From positions 1 to 6,400 of the forward strand of contig JAISEZ010000289.1 in assembly GCA_031263835.1 (NCBI GenBank): DNA of 6,400 bases, written 5' to 3'. A program made the translations under genes and the position numbers. How positions within the stretch are numbered: position 1 is the stretch's first letter; the number at the start of each line of letters is the position of its first letter. Below are positions 6,332 to 6,400 of the stretch, piece after piece. This DNA comes from Tannerella sp. (GTDB lineage Bacteria > Bacteroidota > Bacteroidia > Bacteroidales > Tannerellaceae). Under the pieces are notes generated by a model. That model saw only the letters and a list, made by a program, of their open reading frames with translations. It was not told where the DNA came from and made no database searches.

Positions 6332-6400
6332 GAAAAATGCTTCGTGCATCTGCCCGAAGGATAAAATCAACCGGAAAAATGCTTTGGGCATCTGCCCAAA
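6332..6400 (+). repeat. 42-bp direct repeat with a hairpin in each copy, continuing past the right edge
   Basis: GAAAAATGC begins at 6332 and again at 6374, giving a period of 42. Copy 1 contains CTTCGTGCA/TGCCCGAAG (6340-6348 and 6351-6359), an inverted repeat with one mismatch and a TC spacer. Copy 2 contains TTTGGGCA/TGCCCAAA (6383-6390 and 6393-6400), perfect with the same TC spacer. Copy 2 is cut by the window edge. A weaker ATAAAAT match sits before both copies (about 6313 and 6361), so the unit may be longer or the array may have begun earlier. Confidence 0.7.

Noticed and set aside
6140..6391. An 83-codon minus-strand frame in the right-hand intergenic region
   Set aside because: It is made largely of the inverted and direct repeats, which give repeated AFFRL segments, and has no recognisable domain.
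6332..6400. A possible CRISPR array
   Set aside because: The copies follow each other with no unique spacers and differ inside the repeat, and no cas gene is in the window.

Overview
The window looks like chromosomal DNA of a GC-rich Bacteroidales bacterium, most likely Alistipes or another Rikenellaceae. This is inferred from three things: high GC in the coding regions with an AT-rich divergent control region; two matches to the Bacteroidetes -7 promoter motif TAnnTTTG; and an adjacent gene pair resembling the glycine-lipid acyltransferases GlsA and GlsB of Bacteroides. The species call is not proven.

Layout. Positions 1-1372 hold two minus-strand genes: an O-acyltransferase (glsA-like, 1372 to 539) and, two bases downstream, the first 178 codons of a GNAT-type N-acyltransferase (glsB-like), which runs off the left edge. 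Positions 1373-1512 form a divergent control region with one candidate promoter facing each way. Positions 1513-6029 form a tight five-gene plus-strand operon with gaps of 6, 17, 6 and 12 bases. It encodes a FabG-type 3-oxoacyl-ACP reductase, a FabF/FabB-type ketosynthase with an intact Cys-His-Lys-His active site, a dedicated acyl carrier protein, a membrane-anchored LpxL/HtrB-family acyltransferase, and a radical SAM enzyme with an N-terminal B12-binding-like domain. Positions 6030-6400 contain no gene but are rich in repeats: a 14-bp tandem duplication, a nested inverted repeat of about 209 bp, and the start of a 42-bp hairpin-bearing direct repeat that leaves the right edge.

Working model. 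The five-gene operon looks like a small dedicated lipid pathway. The ketosynthase and reductase would extend and reduce an acyl chain on the dedicated carrier protein, the LpxL-like enzyme would transfer the chain to a membrane acceptor, and the radical SAM enzyme would carry out an unusual modification. No dehydratase, enoyl reductase, chain-length factor, ligase or thioesterase is visible, so the operon either borrows these from primary fatty acid synthesis or makes a 3-hydroxy- or 3-oxoacyl product. The divergent gls-like genes also act on hydroxylated acyl chains, so the whole window reads as a membrane-lipid locus. The radical SAM operon is the best candidate for an undescribed system; the product cannot be read from sequence.
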